A stretch of DNA of 64,000 nucleotides from contig JBHJIR010000040.1 in NCBI GenBank assembly GCA_050043265.1, positions 1-64,000 on the forward strand, in the 5' to 3' direction. The position numbers and the translations under genes are program-made. The notes beneath the pieces are model-generated. The model did not search any database and had not been told where the DNA came from. It saw only the letters and a program-made list of their open reading frames with translations. This DNA is from Pelagibius sp050043265. GTDB taxonomy: Bacteria; Pseudomonadota; Alphaproteobacteria; Kiloniellales; Kiloniellaceae. Shown here one piece after another: positions 15,750-24,474 of this stretch. Position 1 is the stretch's first letter; each line of letters starts with the position of its first letter.

Positions 15750-17465
15750 CTATTCGGCCGCCGTCCCACCGGCGGCGGCCGGCCCGGGGCCGGACTCGAC
15801 AGCCGGTCCCACGGCCGGCAGATCAAGGGCGCTCTTCAGCACGTGTATCCCGAGTGGCTGGGAGCGCCCGCGCACGTCGATCTGGTGGTGCGTGAAAGCC
15901 TCCAGGTCGACGCCGGCATGGGCGGCCAGCGGCGCCGAGACGATAAGCTGGGCGTCGAAGTCTTTGGTCATGGCCTCCAGCCGGCTGGCGGTATTCACCG
16001 CAGCGCCGATGGCGGTCACCGAGGTTGCCCGCCCGTAACCCATCTCGCCCACGATCACCGAACCACTGTGCAGACCGATGCCGATACGCAGAGGCGCCGG
16101 CAGATCCGACTCCAGGCTGCGGTTCAGTTCCTCCAGGGACTGCGCCATGCCCCGCGCCGCCTCCAGGGCGTTGCGGCTGCCCTGGACAACGCCCTGCTCG
16201 ATGCCGAAGAGGGCCATCACGCCGTCGCCGATGAACTTGTCGATGCGCCCGCCAGCCTGCTCGACCGCCATGCCCATGGCAGTAAAATAGCGGTTGAGAA
16301 TGAACACCACATCGTAGGGCAGTCTGTCCTCGGACAACGTGGTGAAACCGCGCAGGTCGGCGAAGAGGATGGCGATCTCGCGCTCGTCGCCCTGCAGATA
16401 GCCGGGACGCGGCCGGGCCTGCACCGGGCCGGCAGCGGCCGGCAGCAGCGGCGTCACCTCGCAGTCGTCGAACACCTCCGTCTGGCAGGCCAGACGGACG
16501 TTGGGCGCGGCGCCGACGCGGGCCAGCACGCGGCGCTCCTCCCGCCCCGGCGGCGGCAGGGCGGCACCGCCGCGCCCGACGCGGACCCGGCAGGTCGAGC
16601 AGCGCCCGCGCCCGCCGCAGACCGAGGCGTGCGGCACCCGGGCCAGGTGGCTGGCGGCGAGAATCGTCTGCCCCTTGCGCACGGTCACCTGCCGCCCGCC
16701 GGGATAGATCAGGCGCACCATGCCCTGGCGGCGCTGCCACAGACGCCACAGGGCGCGCAGGGCCAGGGTCAGCGCCAGCAGGGCAAAGAAGCCGTAGACC
16801 ACGCCGTCGCGCAGGGCCAGCACGTCGGCGGCCTGGGCCGTCGAGACGGCATTGGCGCGGGCCATGACGTTGGAAACGAAGGTGGGGTCCTGGGCCCGGC
16901 GCAGCACCTCCCGCCCGGCGGCGAGGTATCCGCCCAAAGCCACTGTCGGCAGCAGGACCGCGCCGGCCAGCAGAACGGGAGCGGCACGCCGGTACCAGAC
17001 CTTCAGGTGCAGCCAGAGATGCAGCCCGATGCAGCCGTGAATCCACACCACCAGGACCAGCAGGGTCTGTTCGACGGCATCCATCGGGTCGAAAACCCAC
17101 TGGGCGGTGACCACATAGAGGTAGCTGTCCTCGACGCCGAACACCTCGTGCACCAGGCGGGTGCCGAGGATGTGCAGCGCGGCCATCGGAATGATCAGCA
17201 CGCCGAAGGTGTAGCGCAGGGCCTCCAGCGGCGGCATCGCCAGACTTTCGCGCCGGAAAACTGCATAGTAGGCCAGCCCCAGGTGAACCAGCAGGCTGAG
17301 ATAGAGCAGCAGCGACAGCGGCAGCCAGCGCCAGAAGATCAGGAAGACGTGCCGGCCGGATTCCAGGGCGGGGAATGACACCAGCCCGAGCACCAGGTTC
17401 AGCAGGTGCGTCAAGACATAGGTGAAAAGGATAAGACCGCTGATGAGCCGCAGGCGCCGAACCAT
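15750..17465 (-). CDS. Membrane class III nucleotide cyclase with [2Fe-2S] ferredoxin domain
   Basis: A 571-residue three-part protein. Residues 1 to about 245 form a membrane region of roughly six helices rich in His (THLLNLVLG, LVHLGLAYY, ALHILGTRLVHE, WIHGCIGLHLWLH), resembling quinone-interacting di-heme b anchors. Next comes a ferredoxin domain with a C-x5-C-x2-C-xn-C cluster motif (SVCGGRGRCSTC ... LACQTEV). The C-terminal class III cyclase domain has metal Asp residues in ILFADLRGFTTLS and DKFIGDGVMALFG, and AVNTASRLEAM. The Lys in DKFIGD favours ATP over GTP. It likely makes cAMP in response to membrane redox state. Similar membrane redox cyclases are known in rhizobia (CyaC type). 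Confidence 0.88.
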   Translation of the reverse strand: MVRRLRLISGLILFTYVLTHLLNLVLGLVSFPALESGRHVFLIFWRWLPLSLLLYLSLLVHLGLAYYAVFRRESLAMPPLEALRYTFGVLIIPMAALHILGTRLVHEVFGVEDSYLYVVTAQWVFDPMDAVEQTLLVLVVWIHGCIGLHLWLHLKVWYRRAAPVLLAGAVLLPTVALGGYLAAGREVLRRAQDPTFVSNVMARANAVSTAQAADVLALRDGVVYGFFALLALTLALRALWRLWQRRQGMVRLIYPGGRQVTVRKGQTILAASHLARVPHASVCGGRGRCSTCRVRVGRGGAALPPPGREERRVLARVGAAPNVRLACQTEVFDDCEVTPLLPAAAGPVQARPRPGYLQGDEREIAILFADLRGFTTLSEDRLPYDVVFILNRYFTAMGMAVEQAGGRIDKFIGDGVMALFGIEQGVVQGSRNALEAARGMAQSLEELNRSLESDLPAPLRIGIGLHSGSVIVGEMGYGRATSVTAIGAAVNTASRLEAMTKDFDAQLIVSAPLAAHAGVDLEAFTHHQIDVRGRSQPLGIHVLKSALDLPAVGPAVESGPGPAAAGGTAAE

Positions 17466-17687
17466 TCCGAACCCTCTGATGACTTGAGCGCCGGCTGCAA
17501 GCGGCAGGAGACAACCGGACCTAAAACACGATAGGAGAGATCATAAGCGGGCCGCGGAGGCTTGAAAATGGCCCTCTCCGCCTGTTATTGCCGAAGCGCC
17601 GGGCCGGGTGGATCACTTTTGCGTAGCGCCTCGGCCAGATCAATCGGCTGAACGGCAGGGACGAAGGACAACTCGGATGACGGTGCA

Positions 17688-17939
17688 GTGAGCGACAGCG
17701 ACGACACAAGCGACGACGGCGCACCGGCCGGCGGTTCCCCGCGCGAGCGCCGCCGGGCCCGTCCGCGGCGTGTGTTCGACACCTCGGTGCCGTCACCCTG
17801 CATCGCCGTCTGCCAGGTCGACCCCAAGAACGACCGCTGCATCGGCTGCCTGCGCCACATCGACGAGATCCGCGACTGGCCGATCATGACCGCCGAGCAG
17901 AAGCGCGCGGTGCTGGCCGCCCTGCCGGGACGGCGCTGA
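17688..17939 (+). CDS. DUF1289 small cysteine-motif protein
   Basis: An 83-residue protein. The second half matches DUF1289: SPCIAVCQVDP, then CIGCLRHIDEI and WPIMTAEQKRAVLA. The Cys pattern is C-x3-C-x8-C-x2-C, suggesting metal or Fe-S binding; no function is established. The N-terminal 30 residues are charged and low in complexity. The start is a GTG at 17688. Confidence 0.82.
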   Translation: MSDSDDTSDDGAPAGGSPRERRRARPRRVFDTSVPSPCIAVCQVDPKNDRCIGCLRHIDEIRDWPIMTAEQKRAVLAALPGRR

Positions 17940-17968
17940 CTCCAACGAGCGGCAAACGGGAAGGTCGC

Positions 17969-18376
17969 TCAGCCGTGAAGCGCCGCAACGAGGGTCTGCG
18001 ACTGGTCGCGGCGGTTAAACAGCGCCCGTATGACCTTTTCCTGGATGCGCAGAGCGAGATCGGTGAACACGCCGGCCACTTCCCGGCGTTCGCGGTCGAC
18101 CCACACCACCATGGCCGTGCAGTCGAAGGTCAGCGGCGCGGTGTCGGCACCGCCCGGGTCTTCCCCGGGCAGCATCAGCGTGACATGCAGTGTGAGTTTG
18201 TCGCCGGGATAGTGCTCGGCCGCAAAGCCGACAGCCGAGAAGCCGCGGCGCGACCAGTCTTTCAGGGGATAGTCCCGGCCGCCGAGAGAGATGAAGCCGT
18301 CGCCCTGGGTGCCGCGCGGTGCGAGGCGGCGGTCGGAACGGGAGGCGGTGAGGCGCCGGAACAACGACAGGACCAT
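17969..18376 (-). CDS. PilZ-domain protein
   Basis: A 135-residue protein with a single PilZ-like domain, a c-di-GMP receptor fold. The RxxxR-type segment is DRRLAPR (residues about 15-21) and the D-x-S-x-x-G motif is DWSRRGFS (about 40-47), followed by beta strands ending in MVVWVDRERREVAGVFTD. It may sense c-di-GMP made by enzymes such as the diguanylate cyclase at 40.7 kb, but no partner is adjacent. It is convergent with the DUF1289 gene. Confidence 0.8.
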   Translation of the reverse strand: MVLSLFRRLTASRSDRRLAPRGTQGDGFISLGGRDYPLKDWSRRGFSAVGFAAEHYPGDKLTLHVTLMLPGEDPGGADTAPLTFDCTAMVVWVDRERREVAGVFTDLALRIQEKVIRALFNRRDQSQTLVAALHG

Positions 18377-18471
18377 GCCTCAATAATGCTCCGGCGTCCT
18401 GAAGCTTTCGTTAAAGATTGCTTCAATATCCGGCAAATTCAATCCCAGGCTCAATCCCGGGGACGGGCGCG

Positions 18472-18705
18472 CTAGAACGAGCGGCGCAGGCGACTTTCCA
18501 GCGGGCGGAAACGGTTGCGGTCCATCAGCGCGGAACGCGCCAGGGTGACGCGCCGCGAGGGGTCGAGGATATCGCGCAGGCAGACATGCGAAACCGACCG
18601 GGAATCAGTGAAGAAAGACTCCACTTCCCATTGGCGGGCGGCCTTGCGCATCTCCTGAAACCGCTGGCCGACCCGCAGACCGAGATCTGCAATGCTTCGC
18701 GGCAT
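18472..18705 (-). CDS. Small protein of unknown function
   Basis: A 77-residue protein with no domain I recognise. It is basic, with charged helical segments (GQRFQEMRKAARQWEVESFF) and a middle part LRDILDPSRRVTLARSAL. I prefer the second ATG at 18705 because GAGGA lies about 8 nt upstream; the ATG at 18711 would overlap the ribosome binding site. Codon use is strongly GC3, as in real genes here. It is cytoplasmic by appearance, since no signal or membrane helix is seen. Confidence 0.6.
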   Translation of the reverse strand: MPRSIADLGLRVGQRFQEMRKAARQWEVESFFTDSRSVSHVCLRDILDPSRRVTLARSALMDRNRFRPLESRLRRSF

Positions 18706-19160
18706 TTCCATTCCTCAAGAACCGTCCCCCCTCAAGAACCGTCCTCGGGTGCGTGCCGGCAAAGGGGGGGACTGGGGCCGCCTTCTTTGCCGGGCGGCAG
18801 GACTAAGCATTATCCCTCAGGCGGCGTTCGGGCAACCGTCCCGACTGTGGCAAGGCGTGTAAAAAACGAGGCAGAGATGGGGCAATAGGATTAGAGAATT
18901 ATATCCTATTTTTCGTCCGGAAGGCGCCTGCACCAACTGCCAATTCGCCGCAAGGTTCGGCCAATCCGGTAATTTATCATTGTTTTATAAATTGGTAACG
19001 CCGAACCCCTCGATTCCAAGCACCTTCCAGCGCGGCGCCACCACGCCCCCATCCGGACGGCTCCGCATGGCCTTATTCTAGTTGAAATATCTAATCGCAT
19101 TTACTTCTCATTAATCAATTCACGATAAACAAATAGTTAAGCATCGTTAGGATCCTGTAA
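18706..19160. other. AT-rich intergenic region upstream of a hybrid histidine kinase
   Basis: No gene is seen in about 455 bp. A direct repeat CCTCAAGAACCGTCC occurs at 18713-18727 and 18730-18744, just upstream of the small gene. From about 18885 to 19160 the base composition drops sharply towards AT compared with all neighbouring DNA. It includes an inverted repeat AATTTAT (18971-18977) / ATAAATT (18987-18993) and the AT-rich leader of the kinase at 19161. This is probably a promoter region for the kinase; no sigma-factor boxes are certain. Confidence 0.5.
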
Positions 19161-20690
19161 ATGAGCGGACCGAAGCGACTCCTGTTGATAACCGGCGACA
19201 AGGGTGAGGCTGCCTATGTGCGGGCTTCGCTCGGGGCGGGGCTGTTCGTCCACGAGATCGTCCGCGCCGCCGATCTGCAGTCAGCGGCCACGCTGCTGCA
19301 GGCCGCGCACTTCGATGCCATTCTCCTCGATATCGGCCTCCCCGGCTGCCGGCCCGCCGAAACGGTGCCCCGGCTGGTCGCCATCAGCCCCGGTACGGCG
19401 ATCCTGGTCCTGGCCGGCAACGCCGACGTACCGGCCGCCATCGAAGCGGTGCAGCAGGGCGCCCAGGACTATATGCTGTGGTCGAGCTTCAACGGCGGCG
19501 CCCTGGCGCATCGGCTGCAATTTTGCATCGATCGCTTCCAGGCGGAACGCGAGACCCGCCGCCAGCTGCACGAAAGCGAGCGCCGCACCGCCCGCTTCGA
19601 AAGCCTGGTCCGCGACAACGCCGACGCGATCCTGGTGCTCAATCTCGACGGCCGCATCAAGTTCGCCAATCGGGCGGCCGGCCGGCTGTTCGGCCGCGAC
19701 CCTGCCAGCCTGGTCGGCAGCGACCCGGGCATTCCGGTGACAAAGCGCGGCGCCCAGGAGATCGTCATCGGCCGGCGCAACGACGCCGACATGGTGGTCG
19801 ACATCCGCGTCACCCAGACCTTGTGGGACGACGAGGCGGTGCTGTTGGCCAACCTGCGCGACATCTCCCAGCGCAAGCACGCCGAACACAGCCTGATTCT
19901 CGCCAAGCAGGCCGCCGAGATGGCCAACCATACGAAGTCGACGTTCCTGGCCAACATGAGCCACGAGTTGCGCACGCCGCTGAACTCCATCCTCGGCTTC
20001 ACCGAGATCATGCAAAAGGGCGTGTTCGGCACCATCGAGAACCGGCGTTATAACGACTACCTGGACACCATCCGGACCTCGGGGACACACCTGCTGACCC
20101 TGATCAACAACCTGCTCGACCTGGCGAAGATCGAAGCGGGGCGCGAGGAACTGCAGGAAGAGCTTGTCGACATCCGCGCGCTGCTCAGCGCCGCCGCCCA
20201 CGCGGAGGAACCGACTGCGCGCGAGCACGGACTGATCCTGGCCTGCGAGATCGACCGGCAGCCGCGCCAACTGCGGGCCGACCCGGTGAAGCTGAACCAG
20301 ATCGTCCTCAACCTGTTGTCCAATGCCATCAAGTTCACGCCGGACGGCGGCCTCGTCACGCTGCGCGGCCGGGGGTCGGACGACGGCGGTTACGAAATCT
20401 CCATCGCCGACTCCGGCTGCGGCATGGACCCCGACGACATTCCCCAGGCAATGGGGGCCTTCGCACAGATCCACAGCCCTTACGTCCGCAAAGGCGACCG
20501 CGGCACCGGCCTGGGCCTGCCAATCGCCCGCAGCCTGGCGGAACTGCACCAGGGCAGCCTGAAGATCACCAGCCGGCGCGGCAGCGGCACCCAGGTGAGC
20601 GTGCTGCTGCCCCCCGAGCGGGTCGTCGGCAAGCGCAGCGGGTCGCTGATGCCCGGCGCCTCCGACGGCCGCGCCCAATGCGGTTCCTGA
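19161..20690 (+). CDS. Hybrid receiver-PAS-histidine kinase with degenerate receiver
   Basis: A 509-residue soluble kinase: N-terminal receiver (about 1-125), PAS (about 150-250), HisKA with MSHELRTPLNSILGF (His268) and a HATPase domain (NLLSNAIKF, DSGCGM, GTGLGLPIA). The receiver keeps the phospho-accepting Asp57 (LLDIGLPG) and Asp13. It lacks the usual Thr/Ser (VLAGNAD) and the conserved Lys (DYMLWSS), so it may be a pseudo-receiver. AGGATC lies upstream of the ATG. No response regulator is adjacent, and the target is unknown. It stands alone in its strand group after an AT-rich promoter region. Confidence 0.88.
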   Translation: MSGPKRLLLITGDKGEAAYVRASLGAGLFVHEIVRAADLQSAATLLQAAHFDAILLDIGLPGCRPAETVPRLVAISPGTAILVLAGNADVPAAIEAVQQGAQDYMLWSSFNGGALAHRLQFCIDRFQAERETRRQLHESERRTARFESLVRDNADAILVLNLDGRIKFANRAAGRLFGRDPASLVGSDPGIPVTKRGAQEIVIGRRNDADMVVDIRVTQTLWDDEAVLLANLRDISQRKHAEHSLILAKQAAEMANHTKSTFLANMSHELRTPLNSILGFTEIMQKGVFGTIENRRYNDYLDTIRTSGTHLLTLINNLLDLAKIEAGREELQEELVDIRALLSAAAHAEEPTAREHGLILACEIDRQPRQLRADPVKLNQIVLNLLSNAIKFTPDGGLVTLRGRGSDDGGYEISIADSGCGMDPDDIPQAMGAFAQIHSPYVRKGDRGTGLGLPIARSLAELHQGSLKITSRRGSGTQVSVLLPPERVVGKRSGSLMPGASDGRAQCGS

Positions 20691-20762
20691 TCTTTTTTCC
20701 GGCAACCGCCGGCGGAGAGTGAACCGCGCTCGCCGAGGGCCGCGCCGTTCTCCACTGAAAGC

Positions 20763-21554
20763 CTAGTCGGGAACCTGCAGGAACTTCGACTGCAGTACCG
20801 CCTCGCGCTCTTCCATGTAGCGCTGGGCCGTGCACATGTGCTCGAACATCACAGCGTGCGCCGCCGCCGCGTCGCCGCGGTGCAGGGCGCGCAGCAGGCG
20901 CACCTGGTAGCTGAGCCCGCTTTCGCGCAGGTCCGGGATCGGCTGCTCGTAGATGCGCTTGCACACCGTCAGATCGCGCAGCAGCGATTGCAGGAAGCGG
21001 CACATGAAGGCCAGCACCGGATTGGGGCAGTAGTCGACCAGGATGGAATGGAAGTCGAGCTCGGCGTGGCGCTGGCGGCGTTCTTCCTCCAGGTCCTGCG
21101 GCGGATCGAGATAGATCTGCATGGTCTGTTCGAGCCGCTTGAAGGCGGCGTCCTCCAGCCGGCCGGCGATGCTGGCCGCCAGTTCCGGCTCCAGGATGCG
21201 GCGCAGGGCGTAGATATCGCCGATGGTCGGGTTCTTGAAGAAGAAGTAGTTGCCGAGCAGCTCCATCGCGTTGGCTTCAGACAGCGCCTCGACGAAGGTG
21301 CCGCCGCCGGGGCCGGTGCGGCTGCGTACCAGGCCTTGCGTCTCCAGCACCCGCAGGGCCTCGCGAATGGTGCCCTTGCTGGCCTGGAAGCGGTCGATCA
21401 GCTCGCGCTCGCCCGGCAGGCGGTCGCCCGGCTGCAATCCGCGCACGACGATCCAGTCCTTGATCTCGTCGGCGATGCGCACGGGCCGGTTCCGGCCGCG
21501 CCGCTTGGGCGCTTCGGACGGCGGCGGGGGCGGCGGATCGAGAATGTCGCTCAT
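20763..21554 (-). CDS. GntR/FadR-family transcriptional regulator of the dpp operon
   Basis: A 263-residue regulator with an N-terminal winged helix (IADEIKDWIVVRGLQPGDRLPGERELIDRF, SKGTIREALRVLETQGLV) and a C-terminal all-helical FCD ligand domain. The N-terminus carries a run of seven prolines (DPPPPPPSEAP). The ATG at 21554 overlaps the stop of the ATPase gene upstream by ATGA, so it is the last gene of the ABC operon. It likely controls that operon in response to the transported substrate or a metabolite. Confidence 0.88.
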   Translation of the reverse strand: MSDILDPPPPPPSEAPKRRGRNRPVRIADEIKDWIVVRGLQPGDRLPGERELIDRFQASKGTIREALRVLETQGLVRSRTGPGGGTFVEALSEANAMELLGNYFFFKNPTIGDIYALRRILEPELAASIAGRLEDAAFKRLEQTMQIYLDPPQDLEEERRQRHAELDFHSILVDYCPNPVLAFMCRFLQSLLRDLTVCKRIYEQPIPDLRESGLSYQVRLLRALHRGDAAAAHAVMFEHMCTAQRYMEEREAVLQSKFLQVPD

Positions 21555-22567
21555 GACCTGCTTTGGCTTTCCGGCTTCGCCGCGCTTTCTTCGGGCCAGG
21601 GAATCCCTTTGCGCGGATGGTGACAGGCATAAGCGGTTTCGCCCGCGCGTTCCAGCGGCGGCGTCACGGCGCGGCACAGATCGCTCGCATGAGGGCAGCG
21701 GGCAGCGAAGGCACAACCGGGTGGCGGCGCCAGGGGATCAGGCAGTTCGGCGATTTCCGTCTCCGCCCCGATGCCCTTGCGTCCCGGCACCGGCGCCGAG
21801 GACAGCAGCAGGCGAGTATAGGGATGCAGCGGCCGGCGGAACAGATCGTCCACGCCGCCTTCCTCCACCACACGCCCGAAGTACATCACCATCACCCGGT
21901 GGCTGACGGACTCGACCACCGCCAGGTCGTGGCTGATAAAGACGTAAGTCAGGTCGAACGCCGCCTTCAACTGGTCGAGCAGGCTCAGCACCTGGGCCTG
22001 CACCGAAACGTCGAGGGCGGAGACCGGCTCGTCGAGCACCAGGATTTCCGGCTCCGCCGCCAGGGCGCGGGCGATACCGATGCGCTGGGCCTTGCCGCCG
22101 GAGAACTCGTGGGTATAGCGCTCCAGGAACTCGGGCCGCAGGCGCACCGCGTCCATGATTTCGGCCAGCCTGTCTCGCCGCGCCCGGGACGGCATGCCCA
22201 GCAGATGGATGAGTGGCGCTTCCAGGATCTGGCGGATGGTCTTGCGCGGATTCAGCGAGCTCAAGGGGTCCTGAAAGACATACTGCACCCGCTTGGCCAG
22301 CGCCCGGCGGCCGAAGGCGGCCGGATCGTGCACCCGGGCCCCGCCGAGCAGCACCTCGCCCCCACTCGGCCGCTGCAGGCCGACCAGCAGCCTGGCCAGG
22401 GTCGACTTGCCGCAACCGGACTCACCGACGATGCCGAGGGTCTCGCCACGGCGCAGTTCGAAGCTGACGCCCTGCACCGCGTGCACAGTCGGCTTCGGCT
22501 TGCCGAGCAACGTGCGGCCGCCGCCGAAACGGCGGGTCACGTCGCGGGCTTCCATCAGCACGCTCAT
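21551..22567 (-). CDS. Peptide-type ABC transporter ATP-binding protein (DppF-like)
   Basis: A 338-residue ATPase of the oligopeptide/dipeptide importer family. Walker A GESGCGKSTLA, Q-loop VFQDPLSSLNPRKT, signature FSGGKAQRIGIARAL, Walker B ILVLDEPVSALD and the H-loop FISHDLAV are all present. The C-terminal oligopeptide extension has the cysteine cluster GCAFAARCPHASDLC. The signature is SGGKAQ rather than the usual SGGQRQ. It pairs with the ATPase half of the fused upstream protein, overlapping it by ATGA. Confidence 0.9.
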   Translation of the reverse strand: MSVLMEARDVTRRFGGGRTLLGKPKPTVHAVQGVSFELRRGETLGIVGESGCGKSTLARLLVGLQRPSGGEVLLGGARVHDPAAFGRRALAKRVQYVFQDPLSSLNPRKTIRQILEAPLIHLLGMPSRARRDRLAEIMDAVRLRPEFLERYTHEFSGGKAQRIGIARALAAEPEILVLDEPVSALDVSVQAQVLSLLDQLKAAFDLTYVFISHDLAVVESVSHRVMVMYFGRVVEEGGVDDLFRRPLHPYTRLLLSSAPVPGRKGIGAETEIAELPDPLAPPPGCAFAARCPHASDLCRAVTPPLERAGETAYACHHPRKGIPWPEESAAKPESQSRS

Positions 22568-24474
22568 GCGGCCCCCCTTCTCGGCTTGATGCAGCGCACG
22601 GCATGGCCGGCGTCGAGGGTGTCGAGCGCGATCTCGCCCTGGCGGCAGGCATCCTCCGCATGGGGGCAGCGCTCGGCAAAGGCACAGCCCGGCGGCAGGT
22701 CATTGACCGCCGGCGGCAGGCCGGGAATCGCCTCCAGCCGGCGGCCGGGTTCGCCCAGACGCGGCACGCAGGCGATGAGCCGTTCAGTGTAGGGATGCGC
22801 CGGCGCCGCCAGCACCTGGGCGGTCGGGCCGATCTCGACGATCCTGCCGGCGTACATCACGGCAACGCGATGGCAGACCTCCGATACAACGCCGAAGTCG
22901 TGGGTGATAAACAGCAGCGAGGCGTCGGTATCGTCACGCAGCCGGTCGAGCAGTTTCAGCACCTGCGCCTGCACCGTTACGTCCAGCGCAGTGGTCGGCT
23001 CGTCGGCAATCAGCAGCGAAGGATCGTTGGCCAGCGACATGGCGATGGAGACGCGCTGGCGCATGCCGCCGGACAGCTCGTGCGGATAGGCCGAGGCGCG
23101 GCCCGCCGCGTTGGGAATGCGCACCGCATCCAGCAGTTTCACGGCGGAAGCCCAGGCTTCCTTGTAGGACACCGGCTTGTGGCTGCGGATCGCCTCGGCG
23201 ATCTGGTCGCCGATCGTGAACAGCGGGTGCAGCGTCGTCAGCGGGTCCTGAAAAATGTAGGCCACGTCGTTGCCGCGCACGGCGCGCAGGCCGGCGGCGT
23301 CGAGCCCCAGCAGGTCACGGCCCTGCAGCAGCACCCGGCCGCCGACGATCACGCCCGGCGGCGTCGCCACAAGGCCGAGCAGCGACAGCGCGGTCACCGA
23401 CTTGCCGGCGCCGGACTCGCCGCCCAGGCCGAGGCATTCGTTGGCCTTGATGGCAAAGCTGACGTCATTCACCGCGCGATAGACATCGCCGCCCATGCGG
23501 AACTGGGTCTGCAGGCCCTGCACCGCCAGCACGCCGTCGTTTTCCGCCGGCACCGGCCCGCCCGCTGCCGAGCGGTTCTGCCCTTGCCGCTTCACCTCGG
23601 TCATCGGCGCGGGGCGAGCCAGGGCACCGGATTTCAGGCGCGGGTCGAGCAGGTCGCGGATGCCGTCGCCCAGCAGGTTGATGCTCATCACGACCAGGAA
23701 GATCATCACGCCGGGGATGACCGACACGTGCGGCGCGGTGATCAGCAGCTTACGCCCCTCGCCCAGCATCGACCCGAGATCGGCATCCGGCGGCTGCGCG
23801 CCAAGACCCAGGAAGCTGAGACCCGCGGTCTCCAGGATCATCCAGCCGACGGTGGTCGCCACGGTGATGACGATCACCGGCAGCACATTGGGCAGCACTT
23901 CGGTCAGCAGGATCGAGAGATTCGACTTGCCGGAGAGCCGCGCCGCATCGATGAACTCGCGCCGGGCAAGACCCAGCGTCACGCCGCGGATGTTGCGGGC
24001 AAAGAAGGGAATGTTGACGATGGCGATGGCGAACAGCGCGTTCAGCAGGCCCGGCCCCAGGGCGGCGACGATGGCCAGCGCCAGCAGGATGTAGGGAAAG
24101 GCCATCAGCATGTCGATACCGCGCATCAGCAGGGTATCGGCCCGCCCACCGAAGAAACCGGCAAGGATGCCGATGGTCGAGCCGAAGAGCGCCGCCACCG
24201 CCGTCGCCGAGAGGCCGACCAGCAGGCTGACCCCGGTGCCCCACAGCAGGCGCGAGAGGATGTCGCGGCCCAGGTGGTCGGTCCCCAGCAGGTGGCTCTC
24301 CTCGGCCAGGGGGCGCAGCAGGCGGTTCACCGGATCGGTCGCCGCCGGATCCTGCAGCGGCAGCAGCGGCGTCAGGATCACCAGCAGCACGATAACCGCC
24401 AGCAGGCCGGCCCCGAAGGCGGCCAGCTGGTTGCGGGCGAAGAGGCTGAACGCCGAGGGACGTCCCGACCTCAT
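22564..24474 (-). CDS. Fused peptide ABC transporter permease and ATPase (DppC-DppD fusion)
   Basis: One 636-residue chain joins two usually separate subunits. Residues 1 to about 290 are a DppC-type permease with an N-terminal membrane helix, the ESHLLGTDHLGRDILSRLL segment, and an EAA loop-like LARREFIDAARLSGKSN. A linker of about 30 residues (PAPMTEVKRQGQNRSAAGG) leads to a DppD-type ATPase: Walker A GESGAGKS (Lys358), signature LSGGMRQRV, Walker B LLIADEPTTALD, H-loop LFITHDFGV, and a C-terminal cluster GCAFAERCPHAEDAC. The ATG at 24474 overlaps the dppB stop by ATGA. Permease/ATPase fusions are known in this family but uncommon. Confidence 0.9.
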   Translation of the reverse strand: MRSGRPSAFSLFARNQLAAFGAGLLAVIVLLVILTPLLPLQDPAATDPVNRLLRPLAEESHLLGTDHLGRDILSRLLWGTGVSLLVGLSATAVAALFGSTIGILAGFFGGRADTLLMRGIDMLMAFPYILLALAIVAALGPGLLNALFAIAIVNIPFFARNIRGVTLGLARREFIDAARLSGKSNLSILLTEVLPNVLPVIVITVATTVGWMILETAGLSFLGLGAQPPDADLGSMLGEGRKLLITAPHVSVIPGVMIFLVVMSINLLGDGIRDLLDPRLKSGALARPAPMTEVKRQGQNRSAAGGPVPAENDGVLAVQGLQTQFRMGGDVYRAVNDVSFAIKANECLGLGGESGAGKSVTALSLLGLVATPPGVIVGGRVLLQGRDLLGLDAAGLRAVRGNDVAYIFQDPLTTLHPLFTIGDQIAEAIRSHKPVSYKEAWASAVKLLDAVRIPNAAGRASAYPHELSGGMRQRVSIAMSLANDPSLLIADEPTTALDVTVQAQVLKLLDRLRDDTDASLLFITHDFGVVSEVCHRVAVMYAGRIVEIGPTAQVLAAPAHPYTERLIACVPRLGEPGRRLEAIPGLPPAVNDLPPGCAFAERCPHAEDACRQGEIALDTLDAGHAVRCIKPRRGAA

